Assembly: GCA_965203375.1 (NCBI GenBank)
Contig: OZ241886.1
Coordinates: 2,542,001 to 2,606,000, forward strand
Length of the DNA: 64,000 nucleotides
DNA from: CATQHS01 sp965203375
Lineage (GTDB): Bacteria; Actinomycetota; Acidimicrobiia; Acidimicrobiales; Aldehydirespiratoraceae
Direction of reading: 5' to 3'
Numbering within the stretch: position 1 is the first letter of the stretch; each line of letters starts with the position of its first letter. This document shows positions 1-7,408 of this stretch, piece after piece. A program made the translations under genes and the position numbers. The notes below the pieces were generated by a model. That model was not told the origin of the DNA and did no database searches. It worked only from the letters and a program-made list of their open reading frames with translations.

Positions 1-695
1 TCGTAGTGAGTGCCCCCGTCGGAGGGCAGGGGCCGCTGCTTGATGAAGGTCTCGCCCGCGCCGACGACCCGGGCGATGGGGCCGTTGAGCATCATGGCCA
101 AGTCCACGGCGTGGCTGAGGATGTCGCTGGTGGCGCCGGGGCCGGCCCGGCCGATGTCGTAGCGCCACGACAGCACCCCGCTCGGGTCGGCGCCGTACAT
201 GGAGAAGAACCGGCCCCGGTAGTTGGTGACGGCCCCCAGGTCGCCGCGGTCGATGAGGTCCTTGGCGTGGCGGACCAGGGGGGCGAAGCGGTAGTTGTAG
301 CCGACGCCGGTGACCACGCCCGCGTCCCGGCAGGCCTTCTCCATGCGGGCCGTCTGGCCGGGGGCGGCGCCGGCCGGCTTCTCGCAGAAGACGTGGCGCC
401 CGGCGGCGGCGGCGGCCGCGGTCATCTCCTCGTGGAACATGTTGGGCGCGCAGATGACCACCGCGTCCACCCCGGGGGCGTCCACCGCGGCCCGCCAGTC
501 GTCGAAGGCCCGCTGGAAGCCGTAGGCGCCGACGGCCGCCTCCCGCTGGGACTCGAGGCGGTCGGCGCAGGCCACCAGGACGGGGTCGAAGGCCCGGTCC
601 TCGAACAGCAGCGGGATGCGGATGCAGGACCGGGCGTGGGCCTGGCCCATCCAGCCGAACCCCAACACGGCGATGCCAAGCCGTTTGCGGCTCAC
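1..695 (-). CDS. Gfo/Idh/MocA-family NAD(P)-dependent oxidoreductase (partial, C-terminus off the left edge)
   Basis: The first 230 or so residues are present. The Rossmann start (IAVLGFGWMGQAHA) is followed by the family's EKPAG motif near residue 120, preceded by a glycine/alanine-rich helix. Members oxidise sugars or inositols with NAD(P), and the position at the end of an inositol-type operon suggests an inositol or keto-inositol dehydrogenase (IolG-like), but the substrate cannot be fixed from the sequence. The GTG start at 695 (MSRKRLGIAVLG) is chosen because the stop of the last upstream relay mini-ORF overlaps it as GTGA and a GGGGAG Shine-Dalgarno lies about 8 nt upstream. It is separated from the dehydrogenase gene by a tandem array of stop-start units. 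Confidence 0.88.
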   Translation of the reverse strand, partial: MSRKRLGIAVLGFGWMGQAHARSCIRIPLLFEDRAFDPVLVACADRLESQREAAVGAYGFQRAFDDWRAAVDAPGVDAVVICAPNMFHEEMTAAAAAAGRHVFCEKPAGAAPGQTARMEKACRDAGVVTGVGYNYRFAPLVRHAKDLIDRGDLGAVTNYRGRFFSMYGADPSGVLSWRYDIGRAGPGATSDILSHAVDLAMMLNGPIARVVGAGETFIKQRPLPSDGGTHY

Positions 696-798
696 GGCCC
701 GACTCCCCGTCCCAGCCGTCGCTGGCTCACAGCCCGGCTCCCGGTCCCAGCCGCCGCCGGCTCACGGCCAGACTCCGCTCAGCCGTCGGCTCACGGCC
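691..798 (-). repeat. Tandem ~35-bp stop-start repeat encoding three relay mini-ORFs
   Basis: On the minus strand the unit GTGAGCC-n-CGGCT occurs with GTG at 794, 765, 730 and 695, at spacings of 29, 35 and 35 bp. Each GTGA holds a stop (TGA) and a start (GTG). The mini-ORFs 794-762 (MSRRLSGVWP), 765-727 (MSRRRLGPGAGL) and 730-692 (MSQRRLGRGVGP) each begin on the previous stop and end on the next start. The first starts on the dehydrogenase stop and the last ends on the oxidoreductase start. Each unit has its own GGAG/GGGAG Shine-Dalgarno-like stretch. The mini-peptides resemble the downstream N-terminus (MSRKRLG). All spacings are 2 modulo 3, which is what the chain needs. Confidence 0.8.
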
Positions 799-1753
799 GG
801 GCGCCCGCCGTTCGGCGGTCGGCGGCCGGGTCGAGGGCGGCGGGGTCGAGCAGGTGCTCGGGGGTTCCGCCCCGCAGCCAGCACAGGGCCTGGTCGAGGG
901 CTTGGGAGACGAGGCGGGCCCGGCCGGCCACGGTGGCCGAGGCCACGTGGGGGGTGACGATCACGTCGTCGCGGCCCAGCAGCGGGTGGCCGGTCGGCAG
1001 CGGCTCGGGATCGGTGACGTCCAAGCCCGCTCCGGCCACCCGGCCGGACTCGAGCCCGGCCAGCAGGGCGCCGTGGTCCACCAGCGACCCCCGGGCGCAG
1101 TTGACGATCACCACCCCCGGGCGCATCCGGGCCAGCGCGGCGGCGTCGACGATCCGAAGGGTCTGGGGCGTGGCCGGGGCGTGCAGGGAGATCACGTCGC
1201 CGGCCGCCCACAGCGCCTCGAGATCGACCAGCTCCCCGTGCTCGAAGGCGTCCAAGCGGGGGTCGCAGGCCACGACCCTCATGCCCAGGGCCCGGGCGTA
1301 GCCGGCCAGCCTGGACCCGATGCGGCCCGCGCCCAACAGGCCCAGGGTGCGGCCGTCGAGCTCGAGGCCGCGGTGGGCGGCCAGGTAGCCGCCTCGGCCC
1401 TCGGCCAGCCTCTGCGCCGAGGGCTTGAGCCGCTTGGCCACGGCCAGCATCAGGGCCAGGGCGTGCTCGGCGGTGGAGACGGTGGGGGCGTCGGGGGTGT
1501 TGCAGGCCGCCACCCCCCGGGCGGCGCAGGCGGCCGGGTCCACGTTGTCGTAGCCGACGCCGGAGCGGGCCACCACCTTCAGGTCCGGGTAGCGGTCGCA
1601 GGCCTCGGCGGCCCAGGGCAGGATCGAGCCCACCACCACCCCGTCGGCCTGCTCGGGGCCGTCGACGAGCTGCACGTCGCCGGGGATCTCCACCTCGGGC
1701 GGAGGGTCGTTGTCGATCCAGATCCGCAGGGCAGGTCCCTTGACGCCGCTCAC
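791..1753 (-). CDS. D-2-hydroxyacid dehydrogenase (phosphoglycerate dehydrogenase-like)
   Basis: This NAD-dependent D-2-hydroxyacid dehydrogenase of about 320 residues reduces 2-oxo acids or oxidises 2-hydroxyacids. The nucleotide-binding motif GLLGAGRIGSRLAG lies near residue 145, followed by the family signatures CARGSLVDHGAL and TPHVASAT that surround the catalytic Arg/Glu/His. The GTG at 1753 (MSGVKGPALRIW) is chosen over the upstream ATG at 1807, because the extra residues from 1807 come from a duplicated junction and are not family sequence. It sits between iolC and a Gfo/Idh oxidoreductase in the inositol-type operon. Its actual substrate is unknown. Confidence 0.87.
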   Translation of the reverse strand: MSGVKGPALRIWIDNDPPPEVEIPGDVQLVDGPEQADGVVVGSILPWAAEACDRYPDLKVVARSGVGYDNVDPAACAARGVAACNTPDAPTVSTAEHALALMLAVAKRLKPSAQRLAEGRGGYLAAHRGLELDGRTLGLLGAGRIGSRLAGYARALGMRVVACDPRLDAFEHGELVDLEALWAAGDVISLHAPATPQTLRIVDAAALARMRPGVVIVNCARGSLVDHGALLAGLESGRVAGAGLDVTDPEPLPTGHPLLGRDDVIVTPHVASATVAGRARLVSQALDQALCWLRGGTPEHLLDPAALDPAADRRTAGARP

Positions 1754-1852
1754 GATCCGGCCCCGGTTGGCATCTCGTCCGCCCCGGCGCCGCGCAGGGC
1801 CCGGCACCGGTCGGCATCCCGGCCCTTGACGCCGCTCACGATCCGGCCCCGG
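1738..1852 (-). repeat. 86-bp junction duplication with a 29-codon relay mini-ORF (1839-1750)
   Basis: A 29-bp sequence is repeated identically at 1738-1766 and 1824-1852, an offset of 86 bp. Each copy contains GTGA. The upstream copy holds the iolC stop (TGA 1838-1836) and a GTG at 1839. The mini-ORF from 1839 starts MSGVKGR, like the dehydrogenase (MSGVKGP), and ends DEMPTGAGS, like IolC (DEMLAGAGS). Its TGA (1752-1750) overlaps the dehydrogenase GTG at 1753. The chimeric peptide is direct evidence of a duplicated overlapping junction. Confidence 0.8.
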
Positions 1853-2879
1853 CCAGCATTTCGTCGATCTCGGCCCGGGTGGGCATGGCGTGCGAGCAGG
1901 CCAATCGGCCGGCCACTATGGCCCCGGCGGCGTTGGCCCTGGTCACGATGTCCGCCGGGTCGTCGCCGGCCAGCAGCCCGTCGGCCAGCGCCCCGCCGAA
2001 GGCGTCGCCCGCGCCGAGGCCGCACACCACCTCGACGGCGAGGGGCGGCACCCTCACCCGCCGGCCGGGCGCAGCCGCCAGCACGCCGTCGGCGCCCATC
2101 TTCACCACGGCCAGGTCGACTCCCCGCTCCAGCAGCCGGTCGGCCGCCTCGTCGGGGTCGGAGGCGCCCACCGCGATCTCGCACTCGACCCGGTTGCCCA
2201 CCGCCACCGTCACCCGGTCCAGGGCCGCCCCGATGTGACGGCCGGCCTCGGCCGGCGAACTCCAGAACGCGGCCCGATAGTCGAGGTCCAGCACGGTGTG
2301 GGGCCGGCGGGCCCGCCGCTCCAGCACCGCCCGGATCGTCGAGCGGGACGGCTCCTCGGCGAACCGCGAGCCGGTGATCCACACCACCCCGGCCCCGTCC
2401 ACCGCCTCCCAGGGAATGTCGGCGGCGGCGAGGGTCATGTCGGGCCCCCGAGGCTGGCGGTAGAACAGCAGGGGCGGGTCCTCGGGCGGGTCGAGGGCGC
2501 AGAAGGCCAGGGCGGTCCGCAGCTCGGGGTGGGTGGACACGTAGTCGGTCACCACCCCGAACTCCCGGTTCAGCTCGCTCCGCACGTACTCCCCGAAGCC
2601 GTCGTCGCCCACCTTGGTCACCAGCGCGGCCCGGCGGCCGAGGCGGGCGGCGGCCACGGCCACGTTGGCGGGCGGGCCGCCCACCGACTTGGCGAACGAC
2701 TCCACCCCGGACAGGGGCACGCCGCTCTGCTGGGGGTAGAGGTCGACGCTCACCCGGCCGATGGTGAGGACCTCCGGGGCGTCCGCCCCGCCCGGGGCCC
2801 CGTCCGCCGACGCCTCCGGGGCGTCCGCCCCGCCCGGGGCCCCGTCCGCCGGGGCCTCCGGGGCCTCCCGGGGGCTCAC
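1836..2879 (-). CDS. iolC: 5-dehydro-2-deoxygluconokinase IolC (PfkB family)
   Basis: The protein phosphorylates 5-dehydro-2-deoxy-D-gluconate in myo-inositol catabolism. After a repetitive N-terminus the family start VLTIGRVSVDLYPQQ appears near residue 38. The PfkB signature GGPPANVAVAAARLG lies near 65, the catalytic anion-hole motif GLGAGDAFGGAL near 300, and the IolC-type DLDYRAAFW near 190. The core matches IolC length (about 320). The GTG at 2879 overlaps the ABC ATPase stop as GTGA, so the first 35 residues are probably translated; they consist of a 14-residue Asp/Ala/Pro/Gly repeat absent from known IolC proteins. The gene is coupled to the transporter ATPase upstream and to the dehydrogenase downstream through a relay mini-ORF. 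Confidence 0.9.
   Translation of the reverse strand: MSPREAPEAPADGAPGGADAPEASADGAPGGADAPEVLTIGRVSVDLYPQQSGVPLSGVESFAKSVGGPPANVAVAAARLGRRAALVTKVGDDGFGEYVRSELNREFGVVTDYVSTHPELRTALAFCALDPPEDPPLLFYRQPRGPDMTLAAADIPWEAVDGAGVVWITGSRFAEEPSRSTIRAVLERRARRPHTVLDLDYRAAFWSSPAEAGRHIGAALDRVTVAVGNRVECEIAVGASDPDEAADRLLERGVDLAVVKMGADGVLAAAPGRRVRVPPLAVEVVCGLGAGDAFGGALADGLLAGDDPADIVTRANAAGAIVAGRLACSHAMPTRAEIDEMLAGAGS
2771..2868 (-). repeat. 42-bp tandem repeat inside the iolC 5' end
   Basis: Two nearly identical 42-bp units (2771-2812, 2813-2854) and a partial third lie directly after the iolC start. They encode the 14-residue unit ADGAPGGADAPEAS. The length is a multiple of 3, so the reading frame is kept and the result is an N-terminal extension. 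Confidence 0.85.
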
Positions 2880-3667
2880 TCCTCCCGGCTGCCGGCGGAG
2901 GCCAGCTCGTGCTGGAGGGCGTCCAGCTCGGCCCCGCCGGCCATCATCTGGGTGAGCTCGGTCTGGGACAGTTCCTCCTTGGCGAAGTTGCCCATGGAGT
3001 GGCCCCGGTTCAGGATCACGAAGCGGTCGCCGACCGGGTAGGCGTGGTTGGGGTTGTGGGTGATGAAGATCACGGCCAGCCCCCGGTCCCGGGCCTCGAT
3101 GATGCGGCGCAGCACCACCCCGGACTGCTTGACCCCCAGAGCCGAGGTGGGCTCGTCGAGGATCAGCACCCTGGCCCCGAAGTAGCTGGCCCGGGCGATG
3201 GCCACCGACTGGCGCTCGCCCCCCGACAGGGTGCCCACCGACTGCTCGGTGTCGCGGATGTCGATGCCCATCTTGGCCATCTCGTCCTTGGATATCTGCT
3301 TGGCCTTGGGGATGTCGAGGGACCGGAAGGGCCACACCCCGGTCTTGGGCTCGGCGCCCAGGAAGAAGTTCCGCCACACCGACATGAGCGGCACCATGGC
3401 CAGGTCCTGGTACACGGTGGCGATGCCCTTGCCCAGAGCCTCGCGGGGCGAGCTGAACTTCACCTCCTCGCCCTCGATCAGGAACTGGCCCTCGTCGTGC
3501 TGGTGCACCCCGGCCAGGATCTTGATGAAGGTGGACTTGCCCGCCCCGTTGTCGCCCAGCACGCAGGTGACCTCGCCCGGGCTGACGTTGGTGGTAACCC
3601 CCTTGAGGGCGATGATGTTGCCGTAGAACTTCGACACGTTGCGCAGTTCCAGCAGCGGGGTGCTCAT
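2876..3667 (-). CDS. Sugar ABC transporter ATP-binding protein (single-domain, FrcA-like)
   Basis: This cytoplasmic ATPase of 263 residues powers the CUT2-type sugar or inositol importer encoded upstream. Walker A is GDNGAGKST near residue 39, the Q-loop is YQDL near 88, the signature is LSGGERQSVAIARA near 146, Walker B is VLILDEPTSALG near 168, and the switch His is in FITHN near 201. Most CUT2 ATPases are double (about 500 aa), while this one is single as in the fructose transporter FrcA, so it probably works as a homodimer. The ATG at 3667 has a strong GGGAGG site 6 nt upstream. Its stop overlaps the iolC start. Confidence 0.92.
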   Translation of the reverse strand: MSTPLLELRNVSKFYGNIIALKGVTTNVSPGEVTCVLGDNGAGKSTFIKILAGVHQHDEGQFLIEGEEVKFSSPREALGKGIATVYQDLAMVPLMSVWRNFFLGAEPKTGVWPFRSLDIPKAKQISKDEMAKMGIDIRDTEQSVGTLSGGERQSVAIARASYFGARVLILDEPTSALGVKQSGVVLRRIIEARDRGLAVIFITHNPNHAYPVGDRFVILNRGHSMGNFAKEELSQTELTQMMAGGAELDALQHELASAGSREE

Positions 3668-3759
3668 GGGAGACCTCCCGTCTTGACGGCCGCCGGATCG
3701 GCGGACGGGGTGTTCGTAGTCGTCGTGTTCGGAGTCGTCTTTCGGACCGCCATCGTCAC
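3664..3759 (-). other. 31-codon Thr-rich relay mini-ORF between permease and ATPase
   Basis: The permease stop (TGA 3758-3756) overlaps a GTG at 3759. The open frame from it (a second start, ATG, lies at 3753) is Thr/Pro/Asn-rich and ends with TGA 3666-3664, overlapping the ATPase ATG at 3667. It fills the whole gap between the two genes with translation. No sequence duplication is visible, so this could be an old relay or a coincidence of geometry. The peptide has no recognisable family. Confidence 0.45.
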
Positions 3760-6026
3760 TTCATCCTCTCGGCCCGGCCCCGGACGTAGTTGTTGACGAT
3801 CACCGCCACCAGCAGCAGGAAGCCCAGGACTAGGAACCGCCAGTCGGTGTTCCACCCGGCGAAGCCGATGCCCTGGGTGATCATCCCCCAGATCAGGGCG
3901 CCCAGCGCGGCGCCGGCCGCCGAGCCGTAGCCGCCGGTGAGCAGGCAGCCTCCCACCACGGCCACGATGATGTAGCGGAACTCGTTGCCGTCGCCGACGT
4001 TGGACTGCACCGAGTTGAGCCGGAAGGCGATGACCATGCCGGTCACGAAGGCGGCCACCGACACCATCATGAACAGCGTCGTCTTGGTCCGGGCCGCGGG
4101 CACCCCCACCGAGCGGGCCGCGTCCTTGTTGCCGCCCACCGCGAAGGTCCAGCTCCCGAACTGGGTGCGGGTCAGTATCCAGGTGCCGATGGCCGCGAAC
4201 ACCAGGTAGTACAGCACCGAGACCCTGAACCGGGTGACGGCCGTGGTGGCGGCCGCCTCGACGGTGGTGCTGAACAGCAGCTTGGAGGCCAGGCCCAGCC
4301 CCAGCGCGGTGGCGCCCACCGTGATGAGGGGCCGGCCCGCGCCCTCGTCCGAGGTGAACAGCAGGCGGTAGAGCACCCCGGCGGCGTAGACGACCAGCGC
4401 CACGACGGCGCCCTTGGCCACGCTGGTGACCAGGGCGAAGATCACCCCCTCGTCGGGGTAGACGTCGATGAGGCTCGGGCCCACGTCGGCCAGCTCGCCG
4501 ATCAGGTTGACGACTATGGCCGCCACCGCGGCGATGCCGGCCGCCCGGGTGAAGCCGCCGAGCTGGGCGTGGGGGGCGTCGACGGTGCGCTGTTTGCCGG
4601 CGAAGTTGGCCACCGCCATGGCCGCCACCGCCAGAGCGGCCAGCAGGATGGCCGCGGTCAGCTCCACCCTGATCTTGCGGGAGTCGCCCTGGGACTGGAT
4701 GAACAGAGCCAGCCCGGCCATGGCCGCGGCGGTGAGAACCGAGACGGCCAGACCGGCCACGGCCGAGACAGCCCGCAGCCGCCGGGCCGCGGCGGCCAGG
4801 ACGAACAGGCCGCCCACCGCCAGCAGGACGAACAGGATGACTCGGGCGGCCTGGACGGTGACCAGGTAGCTCACGGCCGGGACGGCCGAGATGGCCGTCC
4901 CGATCAGGGGCGTGCCCGGCGTGACCCGGCCGATGGCGGCCAGCAGGGCCAGCACGCCCATCACCGCGATGCCGACGAAGAAGATGAACCGGGCCAGCCC
5001 GTGACTGAGGAAGTCGAGGCGTTCGCTGTTGCCCGAGTCCATCACCGCGGCGACCACCATGGCCACCACGACGGCGGCCACGCCGACCCCGATCATTCGC
5101 AGGGTCCGCGGATCCGCCGATCCCCTGGCCTTCTCAGCCGGCGCGTACCGCCACCGGCACCAGCCCCAGACGCCGACCAGCACGCCGGCGGCGGTGACGA
5201 TCCCCAGCCCCCAGTCGGCCCCCGCGCCGCTGGCGGCGAGCAGGCCCGCGAAGCCGGCCACGCCGATCGCCGCGCCCGCGACCAGAACCGCCAGACCGGC
5301 CCGATGGCCGGACGGGCGGCGCTGGAAGGTGAGGTCGAGCACGCCGCAGAGCAGGGCCGCCCCGCCGAACACGAACAGGATGGCCCAGGCCCAGTCCCGG
5401 CCGTCCCAGATGTGGGAGTTGCGGATCCACTCGGCCCCGAAGATGTCGTTCCAGAAGTCGTACCCGGGGGCCTCGTCGAGGCCTTCGACGATGACCTTGT
5501 TGGTGAACAGCTTGGAGAAGCTGAGCTTGCCGCCGATGAGGACGAAGAAGGTGCCCAGCGTGACGATGAAGCTGGGCAGGGACGTCTTGTCCACCATCGT
5601 GCCGTTGAACCAGCCCACGATCAGGGCGAAGGCCAGCCCCAGCGGCACGGCGATGTGCAGCGACAGCCCGGCCCCGCCGAACTCGCCGATCTCCTTGCTC
5701 AACAACACCACCACGATGGCGGTGGCGCCGGTCATGGCCCCCGAGGACAGGTCGAACTCGCCGCCGATCATCAGCAGGGCCACCGGCACGGCCATGATGC
5801 CCAAGGTGGCGGCCACGTCGAAGAAGTTGGCGGTGCCGCCCACCGTGCCGAACCGCTCCGACGCCTGCCAGAACAGGATCCACACCGACAGGACCCCGAG
5901 CAGGGCCCCGATCTCGGGGCGGGTCAGGACTTGCTGTATCGGCGCCCTGAAGGCCAGGCGCTCGTCGCCGGCACCTGGATCGGGACCGGACTCGGATGCC
6001 TCGGTCTCGGTGGTCTCTTCAGCCAC
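3756..6026 (-). CDS. Oversized CUT2-type sugar ABC transporter permease
   Basis: This integral membrane permease takes sugar or inositol from the binding protein across the membrane. Residues 1-200 match the N-terminal half of ribose/xylose-type permeases (GGEFDLSSGAMTG near 90, LPSFIVTLGTFF near 150). The last 160 residues match the C-terminal half (FAVGGNKDAARSVG, GSAAGAALGALIWG). At 756 residues it is about twice the usual 320-400. The extra roughly 350 residues (about 235-590) are Ala/Val/Leu-rich and contain many further hydrophobic segments. The GTG at 6026 has GGGAGG 5 nt upstream. Order in the operon is binding protein, permease, ATPase. Confidence 0.88.
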   Translation of the reverse strand: MAEETTETEASESGPDPGAGDERLAFRAPIQQVLTRPEIGALLGVLSVWILFWQASERFGTVGGTANFFDVAATLGIMAVPVALLMIGGEFDLSSGAMTGATAIVVVLLSKEIGEFGGAGLSLHIAVPLGLAFALIVGWFNGTMVDKTSLPSFIVTLGTFFVLIGGKLSFSKLFTNKVIVEGLDEAPGYDFWNDIFGAEWIRNSHIWDGRDWAWAILFVFGGAALLCGVLDLTFQRRPSGHRAGLAVLVAGAAIGVAGFAGLLAASGAGADWGLGIVTAAGVLVGVWGWCRWRYAPAEKARGSADPRTLRMIGVGVAAVVVAMVVAAVMDSGNSERLDFLSHGLARFIFFVGIAVMGVLALLAAIGRVTPGTPLIGTAISAVPAVSYLVTVQAARVILFVLLAVGGLFVLAAAARRLRAVSAVAGLAVSVLTAAAMAGLALFIQSQGDSRKIRVELTAAILLAALAVAAMAVANFAGKQRTVDAPHAQLGGFTRAAGIAAVAAIVVNLIGELADVGPSLIDVYPDEGVIFALVTSVAKGAVVALVVYAAGVLYRLLFTSDEGAGRPLITVGATALGLGLASKLLFSTTVEAAATTAVTRFRVSVLYYLVFAAIGTWILTRTQFGSWTFAVGGNKDAARSVGVPAARTKTTLFMMVSVAAFVTGMVIAFRLNSVQSNVGDGNEFRYIIVAVVGGCLLTGGYGSAAGAALGALIWGMITQGIGFAGWNTDWRFLVLGFLLLVAVIVNNYVRGRAERMK

Positions 6027-6245
6027 GAAGCCTCCCTTCGCGCCGCGGCGCGGCTATCTGTCCTCGACTGTTTTGGGGATTGTCCTTTTGAGAATCTTTG
6101 CTGAGAATCTCGGTTGGAGCCCAGGGTGCGACCCCCGGCGGCCAGCGGAATTATGGCCCGCCGCCGCCGGTTTGTCAGCCGGTCGGCCCGGTCGCCCCGG
6201 CCGCCGTGAGGGGCCGGGACGACCGGATCGACGGGCCGGAGTGGA

Positions 6246-7289
6246 TCAGCGGGTGCCGGCCTCGACCAGAGCCGACACCTGGGCCGCGTTGGCGGTGTCC
6301 ACGAAACCGGGGCCGGTGAGAACCGGCTCGCCGCCGCCCGCGGTGTTCAGGTTGACGGCCTGCAGGTACATCAGCATGACCGGGATGAAGCCCTGCAGGT
6401 ACTGCTGCTGGTCGACGGTGAAGGCCACGTCGCCGGCCTCGATGGCCGACAGCAGGTCGCCGGAGAGGTCGAAGCCGCCGATGACCAGATCGCGGCCGGC
6501 CGACTCGCCGGCGGCCACCGCCCGCAGCGGCAGGTTGGGGCCGACGCCGAGCACGGCGTCGATGTCGGAATCGCCCTGGAGTATGGCGGCGATGGTGTTC
6601 TCCTGCTCGTCGGGATTCTGGTCGAGGCCCACGAACTCGCTCACCACGTCGCCGTTGAAGGTCTCAGCCGCGCCGTCGCACCGCTCCTCCAGCGCCACGT
6701 TGGTCTGCTCCTGGCGGGCGCATAGGAGCTTGGTGGCGCCGGCCTCGTTGAAGCGCCGGCCCGCGCCCCATCCGGCCACGATCTCGTCTTGGCCGACATG
6801 GGTGACCGCGCCGAGCTCCCGGTAGTTGTTCAGGCCCGAGTTGATGGTGTAGAGGGGGATGCCCGCCTCCACCACGGCCCGAGCGGCCGCCTCCACGCCG
6901 GCCGGGTCGGCCAGCGAGATGGCGATGCCGTCGGAGCCGGCGGCGATGGCGGCCTCGATCTCCTGGGACTGGGCCTGGGCGTCGTTGATGGACCCGAAGT
7001 AGTTGACATCGCAGCCGATGAGCGCCTCGGCGTCGGTGACGGCCGCCTCCACCACCGACCAGAACGTGCCCGCGTCGCCGTGGGTTATCACGTGGAAGGT
7101 CTTGTCGCAGCCCTGGGTGTCCACCACCTCGTCGGTGGAGTCCGGGGCGGCGGTGGTGGCCGTGCCCGAATCGGTGGATCCGGCGGCGGGCTCGTCGCCG
7201 TCGTCGCCGCCGCAGGCCGTCGCCACCAGCGTTATGGCCGATAGCAGGGCGAGCAGCTTCCAAAGCATGGACGTGTGGCTCCTGGTCAT
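6246..7289 (-). CDS. Sugar/inositol ABC transporter substrate-binding lipoprotein
   Basis: This 347-residue periplasmic-binding protein of the ribose-binding type delivers ligand to the CUT2 importer. It has a lipoprotein signal with a lipobox ending TLVATAC near residue 25, then a Ser/Thr/Asp-rich linker, then a two-lobe binding fold starting KTFHVITHGDAGTFWSVVE. The motif GSDGIAISLADPAGVE near 130 is typical of family 4 sugar binders. The ATG at 7289 has AGGAGGG 8 nt upstream, which fixes the start; longer in-frame extensions run through the iolE-like gene in another frame and are not real. The gene lies between the iolE-like gene and the permease. Confidence 0.92.
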   Translation of the reverse strand: MTRSHTSMLWKLLALLSAITLVATACGGDDGDEPAAGSTDSGTATTAAPDSTDEVVDTQGCDKTFHVITHGDAGTFWSVVEAAVTDAEALIGCDVNYFGSINDAQAQSQEIEAAIAAGSDGIAISLADPAGVEAAARAVVEAGIPLYTINSGLNNYRELGAVTHVGQDEIVAGWGAGRRFNEAGATKLLCARQEQTNVALEERCDGAAETFNGDVVSEFVGLDQNPDEQENTIAAILQGDSDIDAVLGVGPNLPLRAVAAGESAGRDLVIGGFDLSGDLLSAIEAGDVAFTVDQQQYLQGFIPVMLMYLQAVNLNTAGGGEPVLTGPGFVDTANAAQVSALVEAGTR

Positions 7290-7408
7290 GTGAGCGTCCC
7301 TCCTGTGGGTGGTTGTGGTTGGGGTAGGTGGTTCGGTTGGGTTGTGGTTCGGTCGCGTTGTGGTCGCGGTTTGGCTGTGTGTTCTGGTCGTTGCGTTGGG
7401 GTGGGCGA
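7290..7408 (-). other. CA-rich spacer/leader between iolE-like gene and binding protein
   Basis: About 120 bp with no gene. On the minus strand it is rich in A and C, with repeated CCACAACC/GAACCACAACC words and no G-rich structure until the AGGAGGG site. It looks like an unstructured mRNA leader favouring translation of the abundant binding protein. No terminator hairpin is seen, so readthrough from the iolE-like gene is likely. Confidence 0.5.

Noticed and set aside
6..1301. Long open frame on the plus strand opposite the Gfo/dehydrogenase genes
   Set aside because: It is the antisense shadow of two clear minus-strand genes and shows no family similarity, only composition.
6027..6245. Terminator or small gene between the binding protein and permease genes
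   Set aside because: No stable hairpin with T-run and no convincing frame is seen; GAGAATCT occurs twice but without further structure.
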